From RUG14199 sp964629225 (GTDB taxonomy: Bacteria; Bacillota; Clostridia; Oscillospirales; CAG-272): 64,000 bases of DNA. The notes under the pieces were generated by a model that was not told the origin of the DNA, did no database searches, and worked only from the letters and a program-made list of their open reading frames with translations. Shown in pieces: positions 50,408 through 59,029 of the stretch (its first letter is position 1; each line of letters starts with the position of its first letter). A program made the position numbers and the translations under genes. The DNA is taken from the NCBI GenBank assembly GCA_964629225.1, contig CAZVQC010000004.1:1-64000 (forward strand). Direction: 5' to 3'.

Positions 50408-52768
50408 TTATTTCGCCAGGTATTCTTTGATGCCTTCAACTCCGGCAAAGGCGTTGAATGAGTCGTCTGTCACCTCAATGAGGGTGGGAGCCTGCTTGAG
50501 TCCGTAGTGGCGTGCCAAGTCCTCGTTGTCCTCAACGAAGATCTTTTCATAACTTACTCCTGCCTTTTCAAGCAGAGCCGCCGCTATTTTGCATTTGGGG
50601 CAGGTCTTCGTTGCGAAGAGGAGCAGTGCCGTCACTTTTTCTTCCTTGACAACGGTCGCATCGGATCCGCAACAGCAACCGCTATGGTGCAGATGGGATT
50701 TTTCAAGCACGTAGGCTTTTCTGTCCTTGAACTCCTGTGCCTTACCGTCGTTCCAGTTCTGTACGGGACGGTAGTAACCGGTGATACGGCTGTAGACTTC
50801 GGTCTTTTCGCCGCAGTCTCCGCAAACGTACTTTTCACCGGAGATGTAGCCGTGGTTCTTACAGACAGAATAGGTGGGGCTGAGAGTGTAATAGGGCAGT
50901 TTGTAGTTCTCGGCAATGGTCTTTACGAGATTTGCCGCAGCCTTCCAATCGGGAAGCTTTTCACCGAGGAATGCGTGGAAGACGGTTCCCGATGTGTAGA
51001 GAGTCTGGAGCTCGTCCTGGATATCAAGAGCCGAGAACACATCCTCCGTGTAGCCCACTGGCAGGTGGGATGAGTTGGTGTAGTAGGGAGTCTCGCCTTT
51101 CTTGCCGGCTGTGATGATATCGGGGAAGCGCTTTACGTCGTGCTTTGCAAGACGGTAAGCGGTGGATTCTGCGGGGGTAGCCTCAAGATTGTAGAGGTCG
51201 CCGTACTTCTCCTGGTAGTCGGAGAGCTTCTCTCTCATGTGGTTGAGAACATCCTTTGTGAATTCCTGTGTCCTCTTGTCTGTCATGTCGGCGCGGAGCC
51301 ATTTTGCGTTGAGACCCACCTCGTTCATTCCGAGAAGACCGATGGTGGAGAAGTGATTTTCAAATGTTCCGAGATAACGCTTTGTGTAGGGGTAGAGTCC
51401 CTCGTTCAAAAGCTTTGTGATGACGTCTCTCTTGATCTTGAGGGAGCGTGCGGAGATGTCCATCATCCTGTCAAGCCTTGTATAGAAGTCCTTTTCATCG
51501 GCGGCCAGGTAGGCAATTCTCGGCATATTGATGGTAACGACACCGACAGAGCCGGTGGACTCGCCCGAGCCGAAGTATCCTCCGGACTTTTTGCGAAGCT
51601 CACGAAGGTCAAGACGGAGCCTGCAGCACATGGAACGGATGTCGGAGGGCTCCATGTCGGAGTTTACGTAGTTTGAGAAATAGGGAGTTCCGTATTTGGA
51701 GGTCATCTCAAAGAGGAGACGGTTGTTTTCGGTCTCGGACCAGTCGAAATCTCTCGTGATGGAGTACGTGGGGATCGGGTACTGGAAGCCTCTGCCGTTG
51801 GCATCGCCCTCGATCATTATCTCGATGAAGGCCTTGTTGACCATGTCCATCTCACGCTTGCAATCGCCGTAGGTGAAGTCCATCTCTTTGCCGCCTACGA
51901 TAGCAGGTGCGCTCTCAAGGTCTGCGGGAACTGTCCAGTCGAGAGTTACGTTGGAGAAGGGAGCCTGAGTGCCCCATCTTGAAGGTGTGTTGACACCGTA
52001 GATGAAGGATTCGATGCATTTCTTCACTTGATCGTAGTCCAGATTATCCGCCTTTACGAAGGGAGCGAGGTAAGTATCGAATGAGGAGAATGCCTGAGCG
52101 CCTGCCCACTCGTTCTGCATGATGCCGAGGAAGTTGACCATCTGGTTGCAGAGAGTTGCAAGGTGCTTTGCGGGAGCGGATGTGATCTTGCCGGTAACAC
52201 CGCCAAGCCCTTCGGTGATGAGTTGGCGGAGAGACCATCCTGCACAGTAGCCGGTGAGCATGGAGAGGTCGTGAAGGTGGATGTCCGCGTTCTTGTGGGC
52301 GTTTGCTATCTCGTCATCGTAGATCTCGGAGAGCCAGTAGTTGGCGGTGATGGCTCCGGAGTTTGAGAGGATGAGTCCGCCGACGGAGTAGGTCACCGTG
52401 GAATTCTCCTTGACACGCCAGTCGTTGATCTTGACGTAGTTGTCAACGATCTCTTTGTAGTCGAGGATGGTGGACTTTACGTTACGGAGCTTCTCTCTCT
52501 GGCGTCTGTAGAGGATGTATGCTTTCGCTACCTCCGCATATCCCGCCTGTACGAGGACGGATTCTACGCTGTCCTGGATATCTTCCACTGCGATGAGTCC
52601 CTCTTTGATCTTCGGCTCAAAATCAGCCGTTACCTTCAGTGACAGAAGGTCGATCACCTGGGGATGAGTCTGTGTTTCCTGCGCGTCGAAGGCAAGGGTA
52701 ATCGCGTCTGAGATCTTTTTCAGGTCGAACTCTACGATCTTGCCGTCTCTTTTTTTAACTTGGTACAT
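50408..52768 (-). CDS. nrdD: anaerobic ribonucleoside-triphosphate reductase (class III, NrdD) fused to a glutaredoxin-like domain
   Basis: NrdD makes deoxynucleotides under anoxia with a glycyl radical installed by NrdG. The 786-residue product has an N-terminal ATP cone, the large barrel, a C-terminal zinc site (C-x-x-H...C-G-D-C-G region near 645) and the glycyl-radical motif RITGYYRPVQNW with the Gly near 664. After a Cys-rich linker (GCCCGS near 697) a 77-residue tail resembles glutaredoxin/NrdH with CPKC near 723 and cis-Pro APTL near 760. The ATG at 52768 has AAGGA six bases upstream. A strong promoter precedes it. Confidence 0.95.
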   Translation of the reverse strand: MYQVKKRDGKIVEFDLKKISDAITLAFDAQETQTHPQVIDLLSLKVTADFEPKIKEGLIAVEDIQDSVESVLVQAGYAEVAKAYILYRRQREKLRNVKSTILDYKEIVDNYVKINDWRVKENSTVTYSVGGLILSNSGAITANYWLSEIYDDEIANAHKNADIHLHDLSMLTGYCAGWSLRQLITEGLGGVTGKITSAPAKHLATLCNQMVNFLGIMQNEWAGAQAFSSFDTYLAPFVKADNLDYDQVKKCIESFIYGVNTPSRWGTQAPFSNVTLDWTVPADLESAPAIVGGKEMDFTYGDCKREMDMVNKAFIEIMIEGDANGRGFQYPIPTYSITRDFDWSETENNRLLFEMTSKYGTPYFSNYVNSDMEPSDIRSMCCRLRLDLRELRKKSGGYFGSGESTGSVGVVTINMPRIAYLAADEKDFYTRLDRMMDISARSLKIKRDVITKLLNEGLYPYTKRYLGTFENHFSTIGLLGMNEVGLNAKWLRADMTDKRTQEFTKDVLNHMREKLSDYQEKYGDLYNLEATPAESTAYRLAKHDVKRFPDIITAGKKGETPYYTNSSHLPVGYTEDVFSALDIQDELQTLYTSGTVFHAFLGEKLPDWKAAANLVKTIAENYKLPYYTLSPTYSVCKNHGYISGEKYVCGDCGEKTEVYSRITGYYRPVQNWNDGKAQEFKDRKAYVLEKSHLHHSGCCCGSDATVVKEEKVTALLLFATKTCPKCKIAAALLEKAGVSYEKIFVEDNEDLARHYGLKQAPTLIEVTDDSFNAFAGVEGIKEYLAK

Positions 52769-52844
52769 GAGGCGTCCTTCTTTCATAATGTAGTTATGTT
52801 ATCGCCCGTCGGGGAACGGCGGGCAAAAATCGCTGTCGGGTAAC

Positions 52845-52873
52845 AGTATAGCATGGTAGCGATACAAAGTCAA
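52845..52873 (-). promoter_or_regulatory. nrdD promoter
   Basis: On the minus strand TTGACT (52868-52873) and TATACT (52845-52850) are 17 bases apart, and the -10 is extended by TG (TGCTATACT). The leader is about 70 bases. Confidence 0.88.
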
Positions 52874-52892
52874 GTGCCATTTAGCACAAAAA

Positions 52893-52908
52893 ACACAACA
52901 TATTGTTG
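52893..52908. promoter_or_regulatory. possible NrdR box upstream of nrdD
   Basis: ACACAACATATTGTTG resembles the NrdR consensus ACACWATATWTTGTGT in its outer ACAC and central ATAT-like core, about 20 bases upstream of the nrdD -35. NrdR boxes usually occur as pairs; only one is convincing. Confidence 0.4.
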
Positions 52909-53043
52909 TTGAAGAACACAAGAATCACCATATATCGTTTTTTTGCCTCGGAAGAGATTGCCTTTTTAACCCCCTCGAAACAGGGCGTTTCGGGCTGTTT
53001 TCGGAGAGAAAAAAGAAGTTTTTTATTTTTTTGAAAAAAGGTA

Positions 53044-53072
53044 TTGCAAAAGCGGAGAAAAGGTATTATAAT
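53044..53072 (+). promoter_or_regulatory. promoter of the glycine-riboswitch transcript
   Basis: TTGCAA (53044-53049) and TATAAT (53067-53072) are 17 bases apart, 30 bases upstream of the aptamer. Confidence 0.85.
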
Positions 53073-53102
53073 AGTTGTCGAAATGAATGATTGCTATGTG
53101 AT

Positions 53103-53263
53103 GTTTGCAGGAAATGCGCTTGCGCGACCGAAGGAGTAACACTCTCAGGTGTCCGAAAGGATGAGGACTGTGAACGGATAGGGCTTTGGAGAATCCCACC
53201 TTGAGTTGGGTGCCGAAGGGGCAAGACGGCGTTGCCGTTAATCTCTCAGGCAAAAGGACAAAG
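53103..53263 (+). ncRNA. tandem glycine riboswitch (two aptamers)
   Basis: Aptamer 1 (53103-53175) closes with GTTTGCAG/CTGTGAAC and contains ACCGAAGGAGTAA and CTCTCAGG. Aptamer 2 (53184-53263) closes with CTTTG/CAAAG and contains TGCCGAAGGGGCAA, CTCTCAGGCAAAAGGAC. These are the conserved glycine-aptamer cores. Aptamer 1 has an extra GTCC-GAAA-GGAT hairpin inserted where aptamer 2 has CAAAA. A terminator follows, so it most likely controls transcription of the downstream symporter. Confidence 0.95.
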
Positions 53264-53329
53264 TGACCCGATCATCCCATCCGGAGTGTTTTTTTCGTTG
53301 GGCTTTTCGGAAGATGTTTGTTTTTTCAG

Positions 53330-53357
53330 GACCGCTATCCATGGTAGCGGTCTTTTT
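53330..53357 (+). terminator. terminator of the glycine riboswitch expression platform
   Basis: GACCGCTA (53330-53337) pairs with TAGCGGTC (53345-53352) and TTTTT follows. It lies between the second aptamer and the symporter gene, 28 bases before its ATG. Whether glycine opens or closes it is inferred, not shown. Confidence 0.88.
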
Positions 53358-53384
53358 ACGTCTTTCGAAAAGGAGAATTCTAAA

Positions 53385-54809
53385 ATGGATCAGGTCATGG
53401 AACAGGTATTGAATGCCGTGAAGACCGTCAACAGCTACCTATCGGACTACATTTTGATAGTGCTGTTGGTGGGAGTCGGCATCTTCTTTACTCTGCGCAC
53501 GAGATTTGTTCAGGTGCGCTGTTTCAAGGAAGGATTGAAAGAGGTGTTCGGAAACATCTCCTTCAACGGAAAAAAGAGCAAGAGCGGCCTCAGTTCTTTT
53601 CAGGCTTTGATGACGGCAATTGCGGCACAGGTGGGTACCGGTAATATCGTGGGTGCTTGCGGTGCGATCATGATAGGCGGTCCCGGTGCGATCTTCTGGA
53701 TGTGGATAATAGCGTTTTTCGGCATGGCAACTATCTATGCCGAGGCAGTGCTTGCGCAGAAGACAAGGGTGGTAGATCCGGACGGTTCGGTTGCCGGTGG
53801 ACCTGTCTATTATATCAAGAAGGCCTTCGGCGGCGTATTCGGCAAGATACTGTCGGTGTTTTTTGCCATCGCTACGGTGCTCGCTTTGGGACTCATGGGA
53901 GCAATGGTACAGTCCAACTCCATCAGTGAAGCCTGCAACACCGCCTTCGGCATTCCGAAATGGATCATCGGCATCGCAGTCTGTGTTTTTGCCGCACTCA
54001 TCTTCATAGGCGGGCTCTCCCGCATCGGTTCGGTGGTGGAAAAACTCGTCCCTGTAATGGCAGTGCTCTACATTGTCGGGGGACTTGTGGTCCTTGCGGT
54101 AAGAGTGAAGTACATACCGGAGACATTCGGCATGATATTCAAGTACGCTTTTGACCCCACCGCTCTTGTGGGCGGCGGCATCGGCTACGCTCTCAAGACT
54201 GCGATAAGTCAAGGTGCTAAAAGAGGACTTTTCTCAAATGAGGCGGGAATGGGCTCGACTCCCCACGCCCACGCAATGGCAAATGCCGAGAGCCCTCATA
54301 AGCAGGGAGTTGCTGCGATGATAGGCGTCTTCATCGACACCTTCGTCGTGCTCACGATGACCGCCCTTGTGGTGATCTCCACCCTGTATGCCGGCGGCGG
54401 AGTGCTCTCCGGGGGTATTGTCGGCGAAGTCGCTCCGGATCTTACGAAGGCTACCCTTGCTCAAACGGCATTCGGCTCGGTCTTCGGCTCGTCTCTCGGA
54501 AACGCCTTCGTTGCTATCTGTCTTTTCTTCTTTGCGTTCTCCACCATCATCGGCTGGAACCTCTTCGGACGTATCAACGTGAAGTTTCTCTTCGGAAAGA
54601 AGGCGGATATCCCCTACTCTGCCATCGCCGTCATCTTCATCTTCCTCGGCTCTCTTCTTTCAAACGATCTTGTGTGGGAACTCACCGACATGTTCAACCA
54701 GCTCATGGTCATCCCGAACGTCATTGCCATCATCGCACTGTCAAAGACTGTGGCAGAGGAAGTGAAAAAAGCAAGAGAAAAGAAAAAGCAAGTTTCCAAA
54801 ATAAAGTGA
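53385..54809 (+). CDS. sodium:alanine/glycine symporter (AGCS family)
   Basis: AGCS transporters import alanine or glycine with Na+. The 474-residue product has about ten membrane segments and family motifs such as GVGIFFTLRTRFVQVR near 30, AAQVGTGNIVGACGAI near 80 and GLFSNEAGMGSTPHAHA near 282. The ATG at 53385 follows AGGAG by nine bases. Control by a glycine riboswitch points to glycine as the physiological substrate, by inference. Confidence 0.95.
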   Translation: MDQVMEQVLNAVKTVNSYLSDYILIVLLVGVGIFFTLRTRFVQVRCFKEGLKEVFGNISFNGKKSKSGLSSFQALMTAIAAQVGTGNIVGACGAIMIGGPGAIFWMWIIAFFGMATIYAEAVLAQKTRVVDPDGSVAGGPVYYIKKAFGGVFGKILSVFFAIATVLALGLMGAMVQSNSISEACNTAFGIPKWIIGIAVCVFAALIFIGGLSRIGSVVEKLVPVMAVLYIVGGLVVLAVRVKYIPETFGMIFKYAFDPTALVGGGIGYALKTAISQGAKRGLFSNEAGMGSTPHAHAMANAESPHKQGVAAMIGVFIDTFVVLTMTALVVISTLYAGGGVLSGGIVGEVAPDLTKATLAQTAFGSVFGSSLGNAFVAICLFFFAFSTIIGWNLFGRINVKFLFGKKADIPYSAIAVIFIFLGSLLSNDLVWELTDMFNQLMVIPNVIAIIALSKTVAEEVKKAREKKKQVSKIK

Positions 54810-54816
54810 TATTAAT

Positions 54817-54844
54817 AAAAAAGCTCCCCTGTGGGAGCTTTTTT
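54817..54844. terminator. bidirectional intrinsic terminator
   Basis: AAAAAAGCTCCC (54817-54828) and GGGAGCTTTTTT (54833-54844) form a strong stem with a CTGT loop. It ends the symporter transcript and, on the minus strand, the SGNH hydrolase transcript. Confidence 0.9.
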
Positions 54845-55638
54845 CAGCCTTTTATCTTTTCCAAAATTTCCGTTCCGATGAAGCCCACTTCTTTGAAAGC
54901 CTCCGGGTCATGACGGATGATGTAGTCGATGTAGCTCTCCGTCATGAGGGCGCTGAGACGGTAGCCGGCGGGATTCATGTGGCCGTGAAGAAAGTATCTT
55001 TTTTGGAACTCCCCGTCGTAGACAGGAGCGTATTTGTAGAAATTGAGGTGGTAGGCGCGGTCTAACTTCTCTGCTATCCTGTCAAGGAGATCCGCCATCT
55101 CGCCTCTCGTCTTATCAAGATCGCTGCCGTGACGGGGCATTGACATTAAGAAGATGAAGGCATCCGGCTGCATCTTTTTGATCTTCGACAGTATCCTGCC
55201 GTAGTATCCCGCAAAAGTTTCCGGATTCTTTTCCGGTTCATCGACGTTGATATCATTCTCACTTCCCATCTCTCTTTTTTCCATGAACAGGTCATTCGAT
55301 CCCAGCGCCACTATGTAGGCAGAGCATCTCTTGGCTTTGTCCTCGAAGCCGACTTCATGTGAGAAGAATTCGGTGAAATCGTGAGCGGTCATTCCGCCCT
55401 TTGAAAAATTGAAGACCGTGGCTCCGGTGTCCCTTGCAATGAACTGTCCCCAAGAGAAATCGTAAAGATCGTGAAAACCGGGAGTTCCCTTCGGGTCCCT
55501 TGTTTCGAATTCTCCGGAAGAGAGACTGTCCCCGACACATCCTATCCTTCTGAAAATAGCGGAGAGACCGCCGCAGGGAGGGATGGTATCAAGGGGCTTT
55601 TCGTTTTCATTGTTTTCAAGATAGAATCTGAGATCCAT
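54844..55638 (-). CDS. SGNH/GDSL-family hydrolase
   Basis: The 264-residue product has the block I motif GDSLSSGEF near 37 (catalytic Ser), block III GSND near 110 and the block V His in GHMNPAG near 227, with an Asp before it: the SGNH esterase fold. No signal peptide is seen, so it is probably cytoplasmic. AAAGGACGG lies before the ATG. Substrate unknown. Confidence 0.85.
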   Translation of the reverse strand: MDLRFYLENNENEKPLDTIPPCGGLSAIFRRIGCVGDSLSSGEFETRDPKGTPGFHDLYDFSWGQFIARDTGATVFNFSKGGMTAHDFTEFFSHEVGFEDKAKRCSAYIVALGSNDLFMEKREMGSENDINVDEPEKNPETFAGYYGRILSKIKKMQPDAFIFLMSMPRHGSDLDKTRGEMADLLDRIAEKLDRAYHLNFYKYAPVYDGEFQKRYFLHGHMNPAGYRLSALMTESYIDYIIRHDPEAFKEVGFIGTEILEKIKG

Positions 55639-55752
55639 TTTTCCGTCCTTTAACTGCCGATCAAAAATCGGCGTGTTGTCTTTTTATTTGATTTTAGCAG
55701 AAACGGAGGCGGTTTGCAACAGTTCGGTGAAAATACTTCCGTTGCCTTTTTC

Positions 55753-55781
55753 TTGACAATCATTAAAATGGGTGATAGAAT
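55753..55781 (+). promoter_or_regulatory. greA promoter
   Basis: TTGACA (55753-55758) and TAGAAT (55776-55781) are 17 bases apart. It points into the GreA-type gene and is divergent from the SGNH hydrolase gene. Confidence 0.82.
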
Positions 55782-55838
55782 ACCGTTACCGAGTTCATAC
55801 TATGTCGGATGGGCTTGGAAAAAGCATTAAGGCAGGAT

Positions 55839-56345
55839 ATGGCAGTGTACGACGAACTGACGAAGGTAGATATTGAAAAAATGCAGGCGGAGATCGACGA
55901 AAGAAAGGCAAGAAACGCCTCTCTGAGGGAGAATATCCGTGCGGCAAGAGAGCTTGGAGACTTGAGCGAAAACGATGAATACCGAAGTGCAAAAAGGGAA
56001 TTCGGCAGAAACAACAGCCGGATCAGGTACCTTGAGAGCATGATCAATACCGCCGTCGTCATCACCGATGAGTCTGCGGAGGATACGGTGGGGCTTTTCG
56101 ATTGGACGGAGCTCTACTATGAGGATGACGATGAAACGAGCACTATTCGGCTTGTCACCACTCTCAGAAACGACGTTCTCACCGGAAATATTTCGAAAGA
56201 AAGCCCATTGGGGCAGGCGATCTTCGGAAAGAAGGTCGGAGACAGAGTTCAGGTCAAGGTCAACGATAAGGTCAGTTATTACGTTGTCATAAAGTCGGTC
56301 AAAAAGGGCAGTGACGACCCGGACCTTCCCATTTCCGCTTTTTAG
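55839..56345 (+). CDS. greA: GreA/GreB-type transcription elongation factor
   Basis: Gre factors enter the RNA polymerase secondary channel and stimulate cleavage of backtracked RNA. The 168-residue product has an N-terminal coiled coil with the acidic tip GDLSENDEY near 42 (key Asp and Glu kept) and a C-terminal FKBP-like domain with SPLGQAIFGKKVGD near 133. The ATG at 55839 has AAGG six bases upstream; an in-frame ATG at 55809 gives ten more residues. GreB versus GreA is not decided, but Bacillota usually carry GreA. It is transcribed from its own promoter. Confidence 0.88.
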   Translation: MAVYDELTKVDIEKMQAEIDERKARNASLRENIRAARELGDLSENDEYRSAKREFGRNNSRIRYLESMINTAVVITDESAEDTVGLFDWTELYYEDDDETSTIRLVTTLRNDVLTGNISKESPLGQAIFGKKVGDRVQVKVNDKVSYYVVIKSVKKGSDDPDLPISAF

Positions 56346-56365
56346 AAGATGTCGCAATAACACCG

Positions 56366-56420
56366 TTTCCCGTGCATTTCCCGATCTTTAACATCGGGAA
56401 ATGCACGGGAAATCTTTGTT
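56366..56420 (+). terminator. 20-bp perfect hairpin, probable terminator after greA
   Basis: TTTCCCGTGCATTTCCCGAT (56366-56385) is exactly complementary to 56393-56412, with a seven-base loop. CTTTGTTTG follows, a moderate U-tract. The stem is unusually long. Confidence 0.7.
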
Positions 56421-56550
56421 TGTCCGATCCTCCGGTTTTTGGAACATTTCGCACCGGATAATGACAGAAAAAAACAGTGGGAAACAGCCTTTCTCTTTTT
56501 CCGTTTGCTTTAAAATCGTCCCGTAAGATGACTTGCGAAAGGACGTAAAA

Positions 56551-58950
56551 ATGGAAAAGAAACTGAAACTGTTAAAGACCGGAGCGCTCGGCCGCTTCGG
56601 TGAGGCGTTTTTGCAAAAGCGGGAAGAAAGAAATAAGGAGGGGACAGCAAAGGGAGGGCTTAAAAGAATCATTTTGCCCCTTGGAGCGTTTCTTTTGTCA
56701 TTTGCTGTGTCGGGGACGGAACTTGCCCTCGGGGTCTTCCCGTTTGGGGTGGCTCTTTCCTGTGCCGCATCCTCTTTTGCCGTCGCTGCGGCAGTGGCTG
56801 GGGGAGCTGCTGCATCTCTTGCGACGGTTGGAGAGGGGGTACTTGCTCCCGTGGCGGTGACGGTGACGGTTTTTGCTTTTCGAGCCCTGCGGGCGCTTTG
56901 GCACGGTTCCCGATCGGGAAAAGAGAGAACGGGCACCTCCATGGGAGCTGTTGAGCGGATCGTTTCCGGTTTTGAGATGAAGGACTCCGGCAAAATGAAA
57001 TTATCCCTTGCGGTGGCGCTCGTTTTGGGGGTGTTGAATGCCTTTGGCGGTATCAATTTTTGGTACTATGTTTTCGCGGGAGCCTTCGGTGCTGTGATGA
57101 TACCGATGCTCTGCTTTGCCTTGTCATCCCTCGGAAGGCGGAATGCAAGACCGGTGATGAAGAAACTGGGCGTTTCGGTGCTGTCCTTTGCGGCGGTGCT
57201 GTCGGTGGCGGACGTCACGGTGCTTGGCATGAATATCGGTATTATTATCGCCCTTTGCGGGACATTCTACATAGCGTGGGCGGAGGGTATCGAGTTTGCC
57301 GCTTTGTTTGGGATCGTGACGGGACTTGCCCTTCCGGAGACCCTTTCCGCCTTGTGTCCGATCGGAGGGGTCGTGGCGGCGGCGCTCTTTCCCGTTTCTT
57401 CCGGGGCGGCTCTGATAGGAGGAGCGGCGGTGTCTGTCAGTTGGGCGCTCCACGCACTGGGACTTGCCGCCATATCCGAGGTGATGCCGGAGATACTGTT
57501 TTCTTCACTGCTTTTCTATCCGGCTATTTCCTTCGGTATCCTACCGGAAAAGATAAAGTTCTTTTCCGTTCCCGATACGGCGGGGTGGGAGCCACAGGCA
57601 AAGGGCGGAGCTTTTGAGAGCACCGGGGACAGACTGCGCCGTATCAGCGGTGCGTTGAGTTATATGTCCCACATTTTCGGAAATCTATCAAAAAGGCTGA
57701 GGATCCCGTCAAATTCCGAATGCATGGCTATCTGCCTATCCGCTTTTGGAGACGCCTGTGTCACCTGCGGCAAAAAGAAGCTTTGTCACGGCATGGAGGC
57801 GGCGGGAGGCAGACGTGCCGCTTCGGTGCTTGCGGAAAAATTGAGGCAGAACGGGCGCATTACTGTGTCTTGCGTCCCTGAAGCTTTGCAGAGAGGTTGC
57901 CCTGCGATAGATGACGTTATCAGTGACATCAACCGAGAGTACGGTAAGGCCTTCAAAGAGGGGGTAAAGTGTGATAAGACGGCGGTGGCGGCAGAAGACT
58001 ACGGGAATTTTGCCGCCCTGATAGGGGAATGTGTCGCAGTTTGCGAGAAGGAAAACGAGAAAAATGAGCTTTTGACCTGCCGACTTGAGAAAAAGCTGGA
58101 CTCCCTCGGAGTTTCTTTTGAGGGCATCGGTGTCTACGGAGAACGGCGCCCCAGAATCTTCGTTCGGGGCTTCAGCGCAAACGATCTGACTTACGGCGCG
58201 GAGGACCTGAGGGCGAGCGCCGAGGAGACGTTCAAGGTTCCCCTGACGGAGCCTTGTATGTCCATGGATATCGACAAGCTCAATATGTTCATGGAAGCAA
58301 GACAGCGTTTTTCCGTCAAGAACGGGAAATACAGCAGCAGAGGCGACAGGAGCGAGGCAAACGGAGATGCGGTGGCGTCCTTTGAGGGGCCTGACGGTGA
58401 CTATTATTTTCTGATCGCGGACGGGATGGGAAGCGGCAGGGAGGCGGCCCTCACCGCAAGGATAGCGGCGGTGTTCCTTGAGAGAATGCTCTCTGCGGGA
58501 TGCACCCCGGAGACCGCCCTTGTGCTCCTTAATGATTTTACAAGGGAGAGGCGGATCGAATGTTCTTCCACCGTGGATCTTTTAAGGATCGATCTTTTCA
58601 CCGGAAAGGCGGTCTTTATCAAGAGCGGTGCGGCCCCCTCATTCGTTCTTCGTGACGGAAAGCTTTTCAAGCTTGAGTGCGGAACGATGCCCATGGGGAT
58701 CTTAAAAGAACTGTCGGCAAGGAGTGTGGAGTTTGATCTTGAGGACGGGGACACGGTGATCATGATATCGGATGGAATAATGGCCGAGGATCGGCCGCCC
58801 ATGTGGCTGTACGATCTTATATGCGACGGGGAAACGGAGCGAGAGCCTCCCTTTGAGCTTGCCAAAAGGATAGCTGCGGAATCAAAGAAGCACGCATTCC
58901 GCCGCGATGATGCCACGGCGGGAGTCCTCAGGATAGAAAAGACTGCCTGA
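56551..58950 (+). CDS. spoIIE: stage II sporulation protein E (membrane PP2C phosphatase)
   Basis: SpoIIE dephosphorylates SpoIIAA to activate sigma-F in the forespore. The 799-residue product has an N-terminal region of about ten membrane helices (about 45-330), a middle region with a Cys-rich stretch (CVTCGKKKLCHG near 410) and a C-terminal PP2C domain (about 595-799) with IADGMGSGREAALTA, LLRIDLFTGKAVFIKSGAAPSF and MISDGIM. AAAGGA precedes the ATG at 56551. Presence shows the organism has the core sporulation pathway. Confidence 0.94.
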   Translation: MEKKLKLLKTGALGRFGEAFLQKREERNKEGTAKGGLKRIILPLGAFLLSFAVSGTELALGVFPFGVALSCAASSFAVAAAVAGGAAASLATVGEGVLAPVAVTVTVFAFRALRALWHGSRSGKERTGTSMGAVERIVSGFEMKDSGKMKLSLAVALVLGVLNAFGGINFWYYVFAGAFGAVMIPMLCFALSSLGRRNARPVMKKLGVSVLSFAAVLSVADVTVLGMNIGIIIALCGTFYIAWAEGIEFAALFGIVTGLALPETLSALCPIGGVVAAALFPVSSGAALIGGAAVSVSWALHALGLAAISEVMPEILFSSLLFYPAISFGILPEKIKFFSVPDTAGWEPQAKGGAFESTGDRLRRISGALSYMSHIFGNLSKRLRIPSNSECMAICLSAFGDACVTCGKKKLCHGMEAAGGRRAASVLAEKLRQNGRITVSCVPEALQRGCPAIDDVISDINREYGKAFKEGVKCDKTAVAAEDYGNFAALIGECVAVCEKENEKNELLTCRLEKKLDSLGVSFEGIGVYGERRPRIFVRGFSANDLTYGAEDLRASAEETFKVPLTEPCMSMDIDKLNMFMEARQRFSVKNGKYSSRGDRSEANGDAVASFEGPDGDYYFLIADGMGSGREAALTARIAAVFLERMLSAGCTPETALVLLNDFTRERRIECSSTVDLLRIDLFTGKAVFIKSGAAPSFVLRDGKLFKLECGTMPMGILKELSARSVEFDLEDGDTVIMISDGIMAEDRPPMWLYDLICDGETEREPPFELAKRIAAESKKHAFRRDDATAGVLRIEKTA

Positions 58951-58998
58951 CGGCTGAGTTTTTTTGAAAAAATGCTTTCGTTTTCGGTGCTTTTCTGC

Positions 58999-59004
58999 TA
59001 TAAT
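58999..59004 (+). promoter_or_regulatory. extended -10 promoter upstream of the YoaK-like gene
   Basis: TGCTATAAT (58996-59004) is an extended -10 element 25 bases before the start codon; no good -35 is visible. Confidence 0.5.
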
Positions 59005-59029
59005 TTAAGGTAGAAAAGAGGGTGATACC

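Larger units (their letters stand above)
52769..53384. other. 616-base intergenic region: divergent promoters and a glycine riboswitch
   Basis: The left half holds the nrdD promoter and a possible NrdR site on the minus strand; the right half holds the symporter promoter, a tandem glycine aptamer, a terminator and the symporter ribosome site on the plus strand. Confidence 0.9.
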
